DNA of 64,000 nt from Streptomyces nigra (GTDB lineage Bacteria > Actinomycetota > Actinomycetes > Streptomycetales > Streptomycetaceae): positions 4,518,501-4,582,500 of the forward strand of contig NZ_CP029043.1 in NCBI RefSeq assembly GCF_003074055.1, given 5' to 3'. Both the position numbers and the translations under genes were made by a program. Below are positions 43,193-51,839 of the stretch, one piece after another. The notes under the pieces were generated by a model. The model was not told the DNA's origin, ran no database searches, and saw only the letters and a list, made by a program, of their open reading frames with translations. Every line of letters begins with the position of its first letter. Positions within the stretch are counted from its first letter, which is position 1.

Positions 43193-44177
43193 CACCGGCC
43201 GAAGGACCGGCCACCGCGAGGTGGTTCCGTACGGCTCCGGCGGCGACCGCCAGCCATACCGCCACCGAGATCCACATCAGGACCTCGCCGGGAACCTCCA
43301 GCCACGGGACGTCCAGGGTGGCGGCGACGGAGAGCATCGCCGCCGCCGACATGCCCATCGTGAAGACGGTCGCCCAGCGGCGTACGTCGTGGCGCGGGCG
43401 CGGCCGGGCGATCTCGCCGACGAGCATGACCACGTACCAGGCGGCGTCCAGGGCGACCAGGGCGTAGGTCACCGTGCGCAGCACGTCGAAGTCGTCCTCG
43501 TTCCACAGGTACAGGGCGCGGCTGTCGGCGGCGAGGAGCCGGGCGCCGGCCAGCGCGGAGATCGCGAGCGCGCCGCCCGCCACCCAGTGGTCCCCGGCTC
43601 CGCGGACGATCTCCCGCCGGTCGAAGCGGGTGAGGGCCACGGCGTACAGGAGCAGGCCGAGCCAGAACAGCACCAAGGCCGCGTGCGCGAGCCAGGCCGC
43701 CCCCGCCGTGGCGGCCAGCGTGGCCGCGAGGACGGCGAGACCCTGCGTGGCCACGCAGCCGAGGAAGACGGAGCCCGGCATCCCGGGCCGCCAGTGGCGT
43801 ACGACGACGTAGAGCAGGGCCGGCCAGAGCACGAACGCCAGGGCCAGCAGCGTCTCGGCGAGCACCTGCCGGCCTGCCAGGGCGAAGCGGGTGCCCAGGA
43901 CGGCCGTCGCGGCGACGGCGCAGAGCGAGGCCGGGGTGACCGCCTCCCTCAGCCACTCGGAGCGGTGCCACAGGAGCCGGGCGAGGAAGTCGCAGGCCAG
44001 GGCCAGCCACGCGACGCATGCCAGGACCAGGGCGATCCGGGACAGGGTCGCGTAGCCCGTCTCGTGCAGGGCCACCGAGATGATGCCGGTCGCCATGACC
44101 GAGGCGCCGGCTGCGGGGGGACGTCGCGACCACCAGAGGGGCAGGGGGGACGCGGACGCGGGTGTGGCGGCGGGCAT
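43170..44177 (-). CDS. TDT/SLAC1 family transporter
   Basis: The 335-residue protein starts at ATG 44177 (MPAATPASASPLPL). About ten hydrophobic helices are present, with the family start PPAAGASVMATGIISVALHE. It belongs by pattern to the tellurite-resistance/dicarboxylate transporter (TDT) group, which includes TehA and SLAC1 anion channels. The substrate is unknown; relatives carry malate, sulfite or other small anions. It lies downstream of the MOSC gene on the same strand. Confidence 0.8.
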   Translation of the reverse strand: MPAATPASASPLPLWWSRRPPAAGASVMATGIISVALHETGYATLSRIALVLACVAWLALACDFLARLLWHRSEWLREAVTPASLCAVAATAVLGTRFALAGRQVLAETLLALAFVLWPALLYVVVRHWRPGMPGSVFLGCVATQGLAVLAATLAATAGAAWLAHAALVLFWLGLLLYAVALTRFDRREIVRGAGDHWVAGGALAISALAGARLLAADSRALYLWNEDDFDVLRTVTYALVALDAAWYVVMLVGEIARPRPRHDVRRWATVFTMGMSAAAMLSVAATLDVPWLEVPGEVLMWISVAVWLAVAAGAVRNHLAVAGPSAGVRSRGRR

Positions 44178-44269
44178 GGGCCGATGCTAAGGAGCGCGGC
44201 ACGGGCGCGCGGGTGGGGGCGCGCGCGGAGGGTGGGTGAATCGGCGGGGGCGACGGAACCCACCGGAGG

Positions 44270-44818
44270 TCAGACGCGCTCCAGCGGCCGATGCGGCCCG
44301 TCCGGCAGCTCCACCTCGATCGCGTCGCCGGGGTGGACCACACCGCCCTCCGCGACGACGCCCATGATCCCGGCCTTGCGCACGAGACGGCCGGCCTCGT
44401 CGCGCCCCACGACCCGCTTGAGCAGCCCGTCCTGGAAGTGGTCGATCTGCAGGCACGGGTTCCGCAGCCCGGTCACCTCCACCACGGCCTCGGCGCCGAT
44501 GCGCAGCAGCGTGCCCACCGGCAGGGCGAGCAGGTCGAGGCCGCGTGTGGTGACGTTCTCGCCGAGCTCGCCGGGCGTCACCCGGAAACCCGCCTCGGCC
44601 AGCTCACCGAACAGCTCCTCGTGGATGAGGTGCACCTGGCGAAGATTCGGCTGGGTGGGGTCCTGGGCGACCCGCGAGCGGTGCTTCACCGTCACCCCGG
44701 CGTGGACGTCCCCGTCGACGCCCAGGCCGGCGAGGAGCGTGATGCTCTCCCGGTTCGGCTTCGTGAACGAGTACACCTCGTTCCTGCTGACCGCCGTCAC
44801 GACCCCCGTCATGGTCAC
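44270..44818 (-). CDS. MOSC domain protein (short form)
   Basis: The 182-residue protein starts at ATG 44818 (MTMTGVVTAVSRNEVYSFTK). It has the MOSC core with LGENVTTRGLDLLALPVGT and the conserved Cys in GLRNPCLQIDHFQDGLL. It lacks the C-terminal extension of the longer MOSC protein at 4026-4694. The presumed role is handling sulfur or N-hydroxylated ligands with the molybdenum cofactor, but no partner is adjacent. It follows the NlpC/P60 gene, separated by a tandem heptamer repeat. Confidence 0.88.
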   Translation of the reverse strand: MTMTGVVTAVSRNEVYSFTKPNRESITLLAGLGVDGDVHAGVTVKHRSRVAQDPTQPNLRQVHLIHEELFGELAEAGFRVTPGELGENVTTRGLDLLALPVGTLLRIGAEAVVEVTGLRNPCLQIDHFQDGLLKRVVGRDEAGRLVRKAGIMGVVAEGGVVHPGDAIEVELPDGPHRPLERV

Positions 44819-44835
44819 GGGCCCCCTCCCCTTTG

Positions 44836-44884
44836 CCGCTGGCCGCTGGCCGCTGGCCGCTGTCCGCTGTCCGCTGTCCGCTGT
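44836..44884. repeat. Seven tandem heptamers (CCGCTGG/CCGCTGT)
   Basis: Three copies of CCGCTGG followed by four of CCGCTGT stand head to tail between the end of the NlpC/P60 gene and the start of the MOSC gene. The block occupies most of the 69-bp gap. It could vary in copy number and alter spacing in front of the MOSC start. Confidence 0.92.
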
Positions 44885-44887
44885 CCG

Positions 44888-46039
44888 TCAGGCCGGACGG
44901 ACGATGCTGTGGATCGACGACTCGCCGTCGTAGAAGATCGACTCCTCGCGCACGTACGTGCCGGGCTTCGGGGCGTGGATCATCATGCCGTTGCCGATGT
45001 AGAGGCCCACGTGGGTGATGTCGTCGTAGAAGAAGACCAGGTCACCGGGCTGGGCGCTGGACACGGGGACCGTCGTGCCGGCGTTCACCTGGTCGTAGGT
45101 CACGCGCGGGATGTCGACCCCGGCGGCCTTCCACGCGGCCTGGGTGAGGCCGGAGCAGTCGTAGGAGTCCGGGCCGGTGGCGCCCCAGACGTACGGCTTG
45201 CCGATCTGCGTGCGGGCGAAGGACAGCGCCTTCTGCGCCTTGGTGGCGTACGACGCGTCCGGCGCGGTGGTGCCCTGCTCCTGGCTCTCCTGTTCCTGCT
45301 GCCGCGCGGCCTCCTCGCGCTTGCGCTCGGCCTCCGCCTGCTGCTGCGCCAGCTCCTCCGCCTTGCGGGCGGCCTCCTCCTGCTTGCGCTTCTCGATCGC
45401 GGCGAGGCGGGCCTTCTCCTGCGCGGTCAGCTCGGAGAGCAGTTGGCGGGCGTCCGCGAGCTTCTTCTGGACGGTGGACTTGGCCGTCCGCAGGTCCTTC
45501 TGCGACTCGGTGAGCGTCTCGAGGCTCTGCGTGGCCTCCTGCCGCTTCTTCATCGTCGCGGACTGCTGGGTGAAGTAGTCGTCGACCGATTCCTTCTGAC
45601 GTCCCGTCATACGGTCCATCAGCTGGGACTGGTCGAAGTAGTCCTGAGGGGTGTCCGCGAGGAGGAACGTCGCGGTGTCCGGGGCGGTGGCGCCGGTGCG
45701 GTACTGGGCGGCGGCGTTGCGGCCCAGCTGCTCGCGCGCGTCGTTGAGCTTCTGCGTGCGCCGGGCGACGTCGTCGAGGAGGGTGTCGACCCGCTTGCGC
45801 TGCTTGGTCGTCTTCTCCTTGGCCGCGTTGTACTTCTCGGTGGCCGACTCCGCCTGGCGGTAGAGATCGTCGACCTTCTTCTCGACCTCCTCGAGGCTCG
45901 GCCGGTCGTCGGAGGACGGGCTCGCCTGAGCGGTCTGGGACAGCAGGGCCACGGACGTGAGGGCCGCGGTGGCCAGCGCGGGGGTCCGTATGCCTGCCAC
46001 GCGCGTACCGGAGGGACGCGACTTGCGGTGCGACGCCAA
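44888..46039 (-). CDS. Secreted NlpC/P60 peptidoglycan hydrolase (paralogue B)
   Basis: The 383-residue protein starts at a TTG (46039; MASHRKSRPSG) nine bases after GGAAGGAG. A signal peptide ends near AQA (~residue 39). A long coiled coil (~45-260, EKKVDDLYRQAESATEKYN; a Glu/Arg/Gln-rich stretch near 225-250) precedes the NlpC/P60 domain at ~265-380. Catalytic Cys is in DSYDCSGLTQAAW, with His in DITHVGLYIGNGM. It is ~45% similar by eye to the protein at 41325. A c-di-AMP riboswitch in the 5' leader ties it to osmotic and wall homeostasis. Confidence 0.93.
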   Translation of the reverse strand: MASHRKSRPSGTRVAGIRTPALATAALTSVALLSQTAQASPSSDDRPSLEEVEKKVDDLYRQAESATEKYNAAKEKTTKQRKRVDTLLDDVARRTQKLNDAREQLGRNAAAQYRTGATAPDTATFLLADTPQDYFDQSQLMDRMTGRQKESVDDYFTQQSATMKKRQEATQSLETLTESQKDLRTAKSTVQKKLADARQLLSELTAQEKARLAAIEKRKQEEAARKAEELAQQQAEAERKREEAARQQEQESQEQGTTAPDASYATKAQKALSFARTQIGKPYVWGATGPDSYDCSGLTQAAWKAAGVDIPRVTYDQVNAGTTVPVSSAQPGDLVFFYDDITHVGLYIGNGMMIHAPKPGTYVREESIFYDGESSIHSIVRPA

Positions 46040-46059
46040 GGGAGGCGACTCCTTCCGTG

Positions 46060-46202
46060 CTCCGCCTACCGAGTTAGCTGTCGGGTTCGGGCGGGTGGTT
46101 CGGAAGGGTTGCCCTACGGCCGTTCCCTGGACGGGAAGTCGGGCCGATTCACCCCGGGTTCGGTGGGTCCCCGGCTCCGGATGAACCGGACTCGGCGGAG
46201 GC
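46060..46202 (-). ncRNA. c-di-AMP (ydaO-yuaA) riboswitch
   Basis: The 5' leader of the NlpC/P60 gene matches the actinobacterial ydaO pattern. The 5' arm TCCGCC with GAG pairs with CTCGG and GGCGGA at the 3' end. Between them are GGGGACCCACC, CCGGGGTGAATCGGCCCGA, a GCCGTAGGGCAACCCTTCCG hairpin region and CCCGACAGCTAACTC. This class binds cyclic di-AMP and usually turns off wall hydrolase genes in streptomycetes. It ends ~20 nt before the TTG start. Confidence 0.93.
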
Positions 46203-46251
46203 CGTGCGGCCCGGCGTCGATCGCCGGTGGGGGTCGTACGGCCTGCCCGGC

Positions 46252-46281
46252 ACGGTAGCCAACTGGTGTGGCCGCTGTGAA
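46252..46281 (-). promoter_or_regulatory. Promoter of riboswitch-NlpC/P60 transcript
   Basis: On the minus strand TTCACA (46281-46276) and TACCGT (46257-46252) are 18 bp apart. Transcription from about 46245 would place the whole riboswitch in a ~205-nt leader. Confidence 0.5.
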
Positions 46282-46560
46282 GGTTGATGTGCGATATGCC
46301 CGATACATTTTCGTGACCTTCGGTCAGGGGAGTGGGTCGAGGACGCTCCGACGGATGATCGGTCCGCGTTGGCGACCATTCACCCTCTTTGTGTGTGGTG
46401 CGCCGGTACTGGGGATTGATCCAGGTCGGTGTGTGGCGTGATGGGGTGACTTCGGACGGTCACCGGGTGATCGCGGGTGGAGGCGGGCCGCGGACCGGAG
46501 GGTGTGATGTTCTCGGGACGGCGGCCGGTTGTCGGTGGGGCCGCCTAGACTCGGAGAGCG

Positions 46561-49044
46561 ATGAGCAGCCTCTTTGACGACAGCTTCCTGGCGGACCTCC
46601 AGGCCCCACGGGCCCACGGGGAAGAGCACCCGCCACCGCCCGAGGACGATCACACTCCGGAGTCGATCCCGGACGATCTGTTCGGCGGGAAGTTCGACGT
46701 GCCGCCGGACCGTGACGCGTACTACCGGGACGGTGCCCCGCGCCCGGCCCTCGACGCCGCCGCGCTGCTGGAGGGGCTCAACGAGAACCAGCGCGCGGCC
46801 GTCGCCCACTCCGGCACCCCGCTGCTCATCGTCGCCGGTGCCGGGTCCGGCAAGACGCGCGTGCTCACGCACCGCATCGCGTACCTGCTCGGCGAGCGGA
46901 ACGTGCATCCGGGCCAGATCCTGGCGATCACCTTCACCAACAAGGCCGCCGGCGAGATGAAGGAGCGCGTCGAGCAGCTCGTCGGACCGCGGGCGAACGC
47001 GATGTGGGTGATGACCTTCCACAGCGCCTGCGTCCGCATCCTGCGCCGGGAGAGCAAGAAGCTCGGGTTCACGTCGTCGTTCTCGATCTACGACGCCGCC
47101 GACAGCAAGCGGCTGATGGCGCTGGTGTGCCGGGACCTCGATCTCGACCCGAAGCGGTACCCGCCCAAGTCGTTCAGCGCCAAGATCAGCAATCTGAAGA
47201 ACGAGCTGATCGACGAGGAGGACTTCGCCGCCCAGGCCACCGACGGGTTCGAGAAGACCCTCGCCCAGGCGTACGCGCTCTACCAGTCGCGGCTGCGCGA
47301 GGCCAACGCCCTCGACTTCGACGACCTGATCATGACGACGGTCAACCTGCTGCGCGCCTTCCCGGACGTCGCCGAGCACTACCGCCGCCGCTTCCGTCAT
47401 GTGCTGGTGGACGAGTACCAGGACACCAACCACGCGCAGTACGCGCTGGTGCGCGAGCTGGTCGGCACCTCCGAGCACCCCGTCGACGTGCCCCCCGAGG
47501 CCGAGGTCCCGCCCGCCGAGCTGTGTGTGGTGGGTGACGCCGACCAGTCGATCTACGCCTTCCGCGGCGCCACCATCCGCAACATCCTCCAGTTCGAGGA
47601 GGACTACCCGGACGCGACGACGATCCTGCTGGAGCAGAACTACCGCTCCACCCAGACCATCCTCAGCGCCGCCAACGCCGTCATCGAGCGCAACGAGTCC
47701 CGCCGGCCCAAGAACCTGTGGACCAACGCGGGCGCCGGCGCACGCATCACCGGCTACGTCGCGGACACCGAGCACGACGAGGCGCAGTTCGTCGCCGAGG
47801 AGATAGACCGTCTCACCGACGCGGGCGAGGCCAAGGCCGGCGACGTCGCCGTCTTCTACCGGACGAACGCACAGTCCCGTGTCTTCGAGGAAGTCTTCAT
47901 CCGCGTCGGACTGCCCTACAAGGTCGTCGGCGGTGTGCGCTTCTACGAGCGCAAGGAGGTCCGGGACGTCCTCGCCTACCTGCGGGTCCTCGCCAACCCC
48001 GAGGACACCGTCCCGCTGCGCCGGATCCTCAACGTCCCCAAGCGGGGCATCGGCGACCGCGCCGAGGCCATGATCGACGCCCTGTCGCAGCGGGAGAAGA
48101 TCAGCTTCCCGCAGGCCCTGCGCCGCGTCGACGAGGCCTACGGCATGGCCGCGCGGTCCACGAACGCCGTCAAGCGGTTCAACACGCTGATGGAGGAGCT
48201 GCGCACGATCGTCGAGTCCGGCGCCGGCCCGGCGACGGTCCTGGAGGCCGTGCTCGAACGGACCGGCTATCTGGCCGAGTTGCAGGCCTCCACCGACCCG
48301 CAGGACGAGACCCGCATCGAGAACCTCCAGGAACTCGCGGCCGTCGCCCTGGAGTTCGAGCAGGAGTCGGCCGAAGGCGAGGAGTCCGGCGGGCTCGCCG
48401 CCTTCCTGGAGCGGGTCGCGCTTGTCGCCGACTCCGACCAGATCCCGGACGAGGAGGAGGACGGCTCCGGGGTCATCACCCTGATGACCCTCCACACCGC
48501 CAAGGGCCTGGAGTTCCCGGTCGTCTTCCTCACCGGCATGGAGGACGGCGTGTTCCCGCACATGCGCGCCCTCGGCGAGACCAAGGAGCTGGAGGAGGAG
48601 CGGCGGCTCGCGTACGTCGGCATCACGCGGGCGCGGGAGCGGCTGTATCTGACGCGCTCCGCGATGCGCAGCGCCTGGGGCCAGCCGTCGTACAACCCGC
48701 CCTCCCGGTTCCTGGAGGAGATCCCGGCCATGCACGTGGACTGGAAGCGGACGGGCGGGAGTTCGCCGCTGTCGTCCGGTCCGGCCGGCGGTGTGGCGGC
48801 GTCGCTGTCCTCGTCCCGCTCGCGCTCCTCGGCGTCGGGCGCGTCCGGCTTCGCGACGCGCCGCACCTCGGAGAAGCCTGTCGTGCAGCTGGCGGTGGGG
48901 GACCGGGTCACCCACGACCAGTTCGGGCTCGGCACGGTGATGGCGGTGAAGGGCACGGGCGCGAACGCCGAGGCGACGATCGACTTCGGCGACGTCAAGC
49001 CGAAGCGGCTGCTGCTGCGGTACGCGCCGGTGGAGAAGCTGTAG
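46561..49044 (+). CDS. pcrA: ATP-dependent DNA helicase PcrA (UvrD family)
   Basis: The 827-residue superfamily 1 helicase moves 3' to 5' in repair and clears recombination or transcription conflicts. The Walker A motif is AGAGSGKTRVL (~residue 96), then FTNKAAGEMKERV, VDEYQDTN, GDADQSIYAFRGA, QNYRSTQ, TLHTAKGLEFPVVF and the late VGITRARERLYL. The first ~75 residues are an acidic non-conserved arm. The C-terminal ~60 residues (VGDRVTHDQFGLGTVMAVKG) form the Tudor-like RNA-polymerase-contact domain of PcrA. A TAGACT -10-like element lies at 46546-46551. Confidence 0.96.
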   Translation: MSSLFDDSFLADLQAPRAHGEEHPPPPEDDHTPESIPDDLFGGKFDVPPDRDAYYRDGAPRPALDAAALLEGLNENQRAAVAHSGTPLLIVAGAGSGKTRVLTHRIAYLLGERNVHPGQILAITFTNKAAGEMKERVEQLVGPRANAMWVMTFHSACVRILRRESKKLGFTSSFSIYDAADSKRLMALVCRDLDLDPKRYPPKSFSAKISNLKNELIDEEDFAAQATDGFEKTLAQAYALYQSRLREANALDFDDLIMTTVNLLRAFPDVAEHYRRRFRHVLVDEYQDTNHAQYALVRELVGTSEHPVDVPPEAEVPPAELCVVGDADQSIYAFRGATIRNILQFEEDYPDATTILLEQNYRSTQTILSAANAVIERNESRRPKNLWTNAGAGARITGYVADTEHDEAQFVAEEIDRLTDAGEAKAGDVAVFYRTNAQSRVFEEVFIRVGLPYKVVGGVRFYERKEVRDVLAYLRVLANPEDTVPLRRILNVPKRGIGDRAEAMIDALSQREKISFPQALRRVDEAYGMAARSTNAVKRFNTLMEELRTIVESGAGPATVLEAVLERTGYLAELQASTDPQDETRIENLQELAAVALEFEQESAEGEESGGLAAFLERVALVADSDQIPDEEEDGSGVITLMTLHTAKGLEFPVVFLTGMEDGVFPHMRALGETKELEEERRLAYVGITRARERLYLTRSAMRSAWGQPSYNPPSRFLEEIPAMHVDWKRTGGSSPLSSGPAGGVAASLSSSRSRSSASGASGFATRRTSEKPVVQLAVGDRVTHDQFGLGTVMAVKGTGANAEATIDFGDVKPKRLLLRYAPVEKL

Positions 49045-49107
49045 CGCCTCGCCGGCGGGGCTGCGGCTCCTCGCCGGCGGCTCAGCTGCTCAGCTGCGGA
49101 CATGAGA

Positions 49108-49134
49108 CGGCCCCCGTCGGACGGACGGGGGCCG
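49108..49134. terminator. Terminator between pcrA and M23 gene
   Basis: An 11-bp stem CGGCCCCCGTC / GACGGGGGCCG with a 5-nt loop lies between the convergent pcrA and M23 peptidase genes. The symmetric stem may serve both. Confidence 0.75.
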
Positions 49135-49171
49135 GGCGTTCCGGATGCGGCGCGGGTAGGGGGCTGGGGCT

Positions 49172-50749
49172 CTACGACGGGTCGAGGCCGTGGCTGCGCA
49201 GCCAGGACAGCGGGTCTATCGCCGAACCCCCGCCGGGCCGGACCTCGAAGTGCAGGTGCGGACCCGTGGAGTTGCCGGAGTTCCCGGAGTACGCGATGGG
49301 GTCACCGGCCTTGACGGTCGTACCGGAGGCGACCCGGTAGGTGGAGAGGTGGCAGTACCACGTCTCCGTGCCGTCCTTCGCGGTCACGATCATCATGTTG
49401 CCGTAGGCGCTGTTCCACTGGGTGCGGACCGTGCCGTCGGTCGCGGCCAGCACCGTGGTGCCGTACGAGACCGGGAAGTCGATGCCCGAGTGGACCGACA
49501 TCCAGTTGATGCCGGACTGGCCGTAGTAGGCGCTGAGGCCGTGCTGGGCGACGGGGACCGCGAACTTCGGGCGCAGCCGCTCCTTGCGGGCCGCCTCCTC
49601 GGCGGCCTTCCGCTTCTCGGCGGCCTTCTGCGCCTTGAGGTCGATGCGCTCCTGCGTGCGGCTGGCCCGGTCCGCGAAGTCGTCGGCGCCGGCGGAGAGG
49701 CTCTCGAGCTGGCTGTCCAGCTTGTTGTTCGCGGCGGACGGCTTCACCGCCTCGCCCTCGGACGCCAGCGTGCGGGGCTCCTTGTCGTCGGTGAGGTCAC
49801 CGACGGACGCGGCGGCGATACCCGCCACACCCATGACACACGCCGACGGCACCGCGATCGTCAACAGCGCGGAGCGCTTGGGAGGCGTACGGCGGCGGGA
49901 GCGCGCCCCACCGCGGGAGGCGGCGCGCGGCGCGGGAGCCGGGGTGATCTCCTCCTGGTCGTCCAGGAGGGGCTCCACGACCGGGAGTTGACCGGTCGAG
50001 GTCGCCTCGGCGGCCTCCTGGTCGGTTCCGTCGTAGCGCGCCTCGTCCTCGTACGGCGTCTGGTCCTCGTACTGGTCCTGGTACGCGGAGTGCTCGTCGT
50101 AGGACGCGGACTGGTCGTAGGAGGTGTGCTCGGCCTGCTCGAAGTGCGCGGTGGCCTGCTGGTCGAAGGATTCTGCTGACGTGTCGTACGCGTCGGTCGC
50201 CTGCGCGGAACCGCCGTCGGAGTTCCACTGCGTGGCGTCGTACGCGCCGGTGTCGAAGTTCTGCGTGCCCCACTCCCACTGCTGGGTGGGGTCGGCCGGG
50301 GCGGCACCGGACTGGTCGGGCTGCTGCCAGGCCTGCGCGTCCCACTGCCCCGACACGTCATGGCCGTTGGCCTGCTGCGGGACGAAGTCGAGGCGCTCGT
50401 GCTCGGCGGTCCAGGCGTTCGTGTCGTACGCGCCGGTGCCGTAGGCGGTGTGCTGCTCGCCGTGCTGTTCGCCCGCGTAGGTGTCGTAGTGCGCGGTGTG
50501 GGTACCGGTGGACCACTGCGTGGCGTCGTAGGCGCCCGTGCCGTCACCGGGGAGGCTGCCGAAGAGGGGGTCCGCGTCGAACGTCGTGGTCGCGTGGCCG
50601 GCCGCGTAGCCGGTGGCGTCGTAGGTGCCGTACGCGCTCGCGTCACCGTAGGGCGCTTCCTGGGTGCCGTACGACGCGTACTGCGCCGAGGCGGCATCGG
50701 AGGCCGAGACCGGGGAGGTCATGGTCCCCGACGGGTGACGATCGTTCAC
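49172..50749 (-). CDS. Membrane-anchored M23 peptidase with Tyr/Thr-rich N-terminal repeats
   Basis: This is a 525-residue protein if started at GTG 50749 (MNDRHPSGTMTSPVS); ATG 50722 is possible. Residues ~1-280 are low-complexity, rich in Tyr, Ala, Gln, Thr and Asp, with repeated GTGAYDATQW-like units. SALLTIAVPSACVMGVAGIA is one membrane helix (~292-312), so the N terminus is cytoplasmic. A coiled coil (KAQKAAEKRKAAEEAARKE) precedes the M23 domain at ~405-520. Zinc ligands are in VHSGIDFPV and PHLHFEVRP. Such LytM-type enzymes cut peptide cross-bridges or activate amidases. Confidence 0.9.
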   Translation of the reverse strand: MNDRHPSGTMTSPVSASDAASAQYASYGTQEAPYGDASAYGTYDATGYAAGHATTTFDADPLFGSLPGDGTGAYDATQWSTGTHTAHYDTYAGEQHGEQHTAYGTGAYDTNAWTAEHERLDFVPQQANGHDVSGQWDAQAWQQPDQSGAAPADPTQQWEWGTQNFDTGAYDATQWNSDGGSAQATDAYDTSAESFDQQATAHFEQAEHTSYDQSASYDEHSAYQDQYEDQTPYEDEARYDGTDQEAAEATSTGQLPVVEPLLDDQEEITPAPAPRAASRGGARSRRRTPPKRSALLTIAVPSACVMGVAGIAAASVGDLTDDKEPRTLASEGEAVKPSAANNKLDSQLESLSAGADDFADRASRTQERIDLKAQKAAEKRKAAEEAARKERLRPKFAVPVAQHGLSAYYGQSGINWMSVHSGIDFPVSYGTTVLAATDGTVRTQWNSAYGNMMIVTAKDGTETWYCHLSTYRVASGTTVKAGDPIAYSGNSGNSTGPHLHFEVRPGGGSAIDPLSWLRSHGLDPS

Positions 50750-50797
50750 CAACTTCTCTCTCGCCTCGACAACAGGGGCTGCCAGAGCAGTGCGGCG

Positions 50798-50827
50798 ACT
50801 GTACCCGGCGGTACGCGGGCGCGACAA
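50798..50827 (-). promoter_or_regulatory. M23 peptidase promoter
   Basis: On the minus strand TTGTCG (50827-50822) and TACAGT (50803-50798) are separated by 18 bp, predicting a start of transcription near 50790 and a leader of ~40 nt. Confidence 0.55.
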
Positions 50828-50981
50828 TCTTCGGCAGGTTTTAGGCGCGCAGGAAACGGGCATTCGGCCGTGATTTGGCGGTCAGTGGGCGCGACTTTGG
50901 CTTTGTGTTCGAAGGCTGTTCGAAGCCGAGTGGGTGTCGTGCGGGCCGTGGGGCCCGCCGGGTGCTTCCGGTCGGCCGGGG

Positions 50982-51839
50982 TCAGGCCACGGTCAGGCCG
51001 TCGGTCTCCCGGGAGGTGCCCGCGTCCGCCGGGACGGTGTCGAGGGCCTGCCGTATGCCGGTCGCCACGGCCGGGTGGACCGGCAGCGCGAGATGACCGA
51101 TTCCGGTGACCCGGACATTCTGTGCGATCAGATCGGGATGGTCGATACAGGCCGTCTCCAGCGGGACCATCAGATGGTCGAGGTCGCTCCAGAAACTCAC
51201 GAAGTGCGTACGGCAGCCGGGCGCAGGCATGGCCAGTTCCTCGAGGACGGCCGAGCCAGGACGCATCTGGCGCACGATCGGGTGCGCGTTGGCCAGCGGC
51301 ACGACGCTGGTGCCGGAGTGCGGTGTGCCGAGGGTGACGAGGGTGCGGACCCGGAGGTCGCCGCCGAGGCACTGCACGTAGTAGCGCGCGATCAGACCGC
51401 CCAGGCTGTGTCCCACGATGTCGACCCGGCTGCTGCCGGTGCGCTCGCAGATGCCCTCGACATGCCGGCCGAGCAGTTCGGCGGCGGTGCGGATGTCGCA
51501 GGTCAGCGGGGAGTAGTTGAGCGACTCGACCTGGTGCCTGCCGTGCTGGGCGAGGGTGCGGCGCAGCAGGACGAACACCGAGCGGTTGTCGATGAAGCCG
51601 TGCAGCAGGACGACGGGCGCTGCCGCCTCGGCCGGCAGCCGGGTGGTGTCCCGCGCGGGGAGCGCGCCGGATGAGCGGCGCTCCTGGGCGATGCCGGACG
51701 GATAGAGCAGCACATGACCGGCCAGGATCGCGATCTCCAGGGCGGTCGCCTTCAGCAGGGTGAGGGAGAGGCCGGCGAGTCCGCTCGGGAGCAGGCGTCG
51801 GCAGAACGGGAGAAAGGGGAGTGCCCCGGTGACCTTCAT
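50982..51839 (-). CDS. Alpha/beta-hydrolase lipase/esterase
   Basis: The 285-residue protein starts at ATG 51839 with GGAGG six bases upstream. A hydrophobic N-terminal segment (LAGLSLTLLKATALEIAILAG) looks like a signal anchor. The lipase core has VVLLHGFIDNRS as oxyanion region, the nucleophile Ser in VDIVGHSLGGLIARYY and a His near the end in GIGHLALPVHP. TLGTPHSGTSV is typical of the triacylglycerol lipase/PGAP1-like group. It is probably exported or membrane-tethered. The substrate is unknown. Confidence 0.87.
   Translation of the reverse strand: MKVTGALPFLPFCRRLLPSGLAGLSLTLLKATALEIAILAGHVLLYPSGIAQERRSSGALPARDTTRLPAEAAAPVVLLHGFIDNRSVFVLLRRTLAQHGRHQVESLNYSPLTCDIRTAAELLGRHVEGICERTGSSRVDIVGHSLGGLIARYYVQCLGGDLRVRTLVTLGTPHSGTSVVPLANAHPIVRQMRPGSAVLEELAMPAPGCRTHFVSFWSDLDHLMVPLETACIDHPDLIAQNVRVTGIGHLALPVHPAVATGIRQALDTVPADAGTSRETDGLTVA

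Noticed and set aside
46324..48915. 863-codon minus-strand frame opposite pcrA
   Set aside because: Complement of a certain helicase gene; no motif.
50360..51109. Plus-strand frame opposite the M23 gene start and its upstream region
   Set aside because: Val/Arg/Gly-biased shadow; it would run through the M23 promoter.
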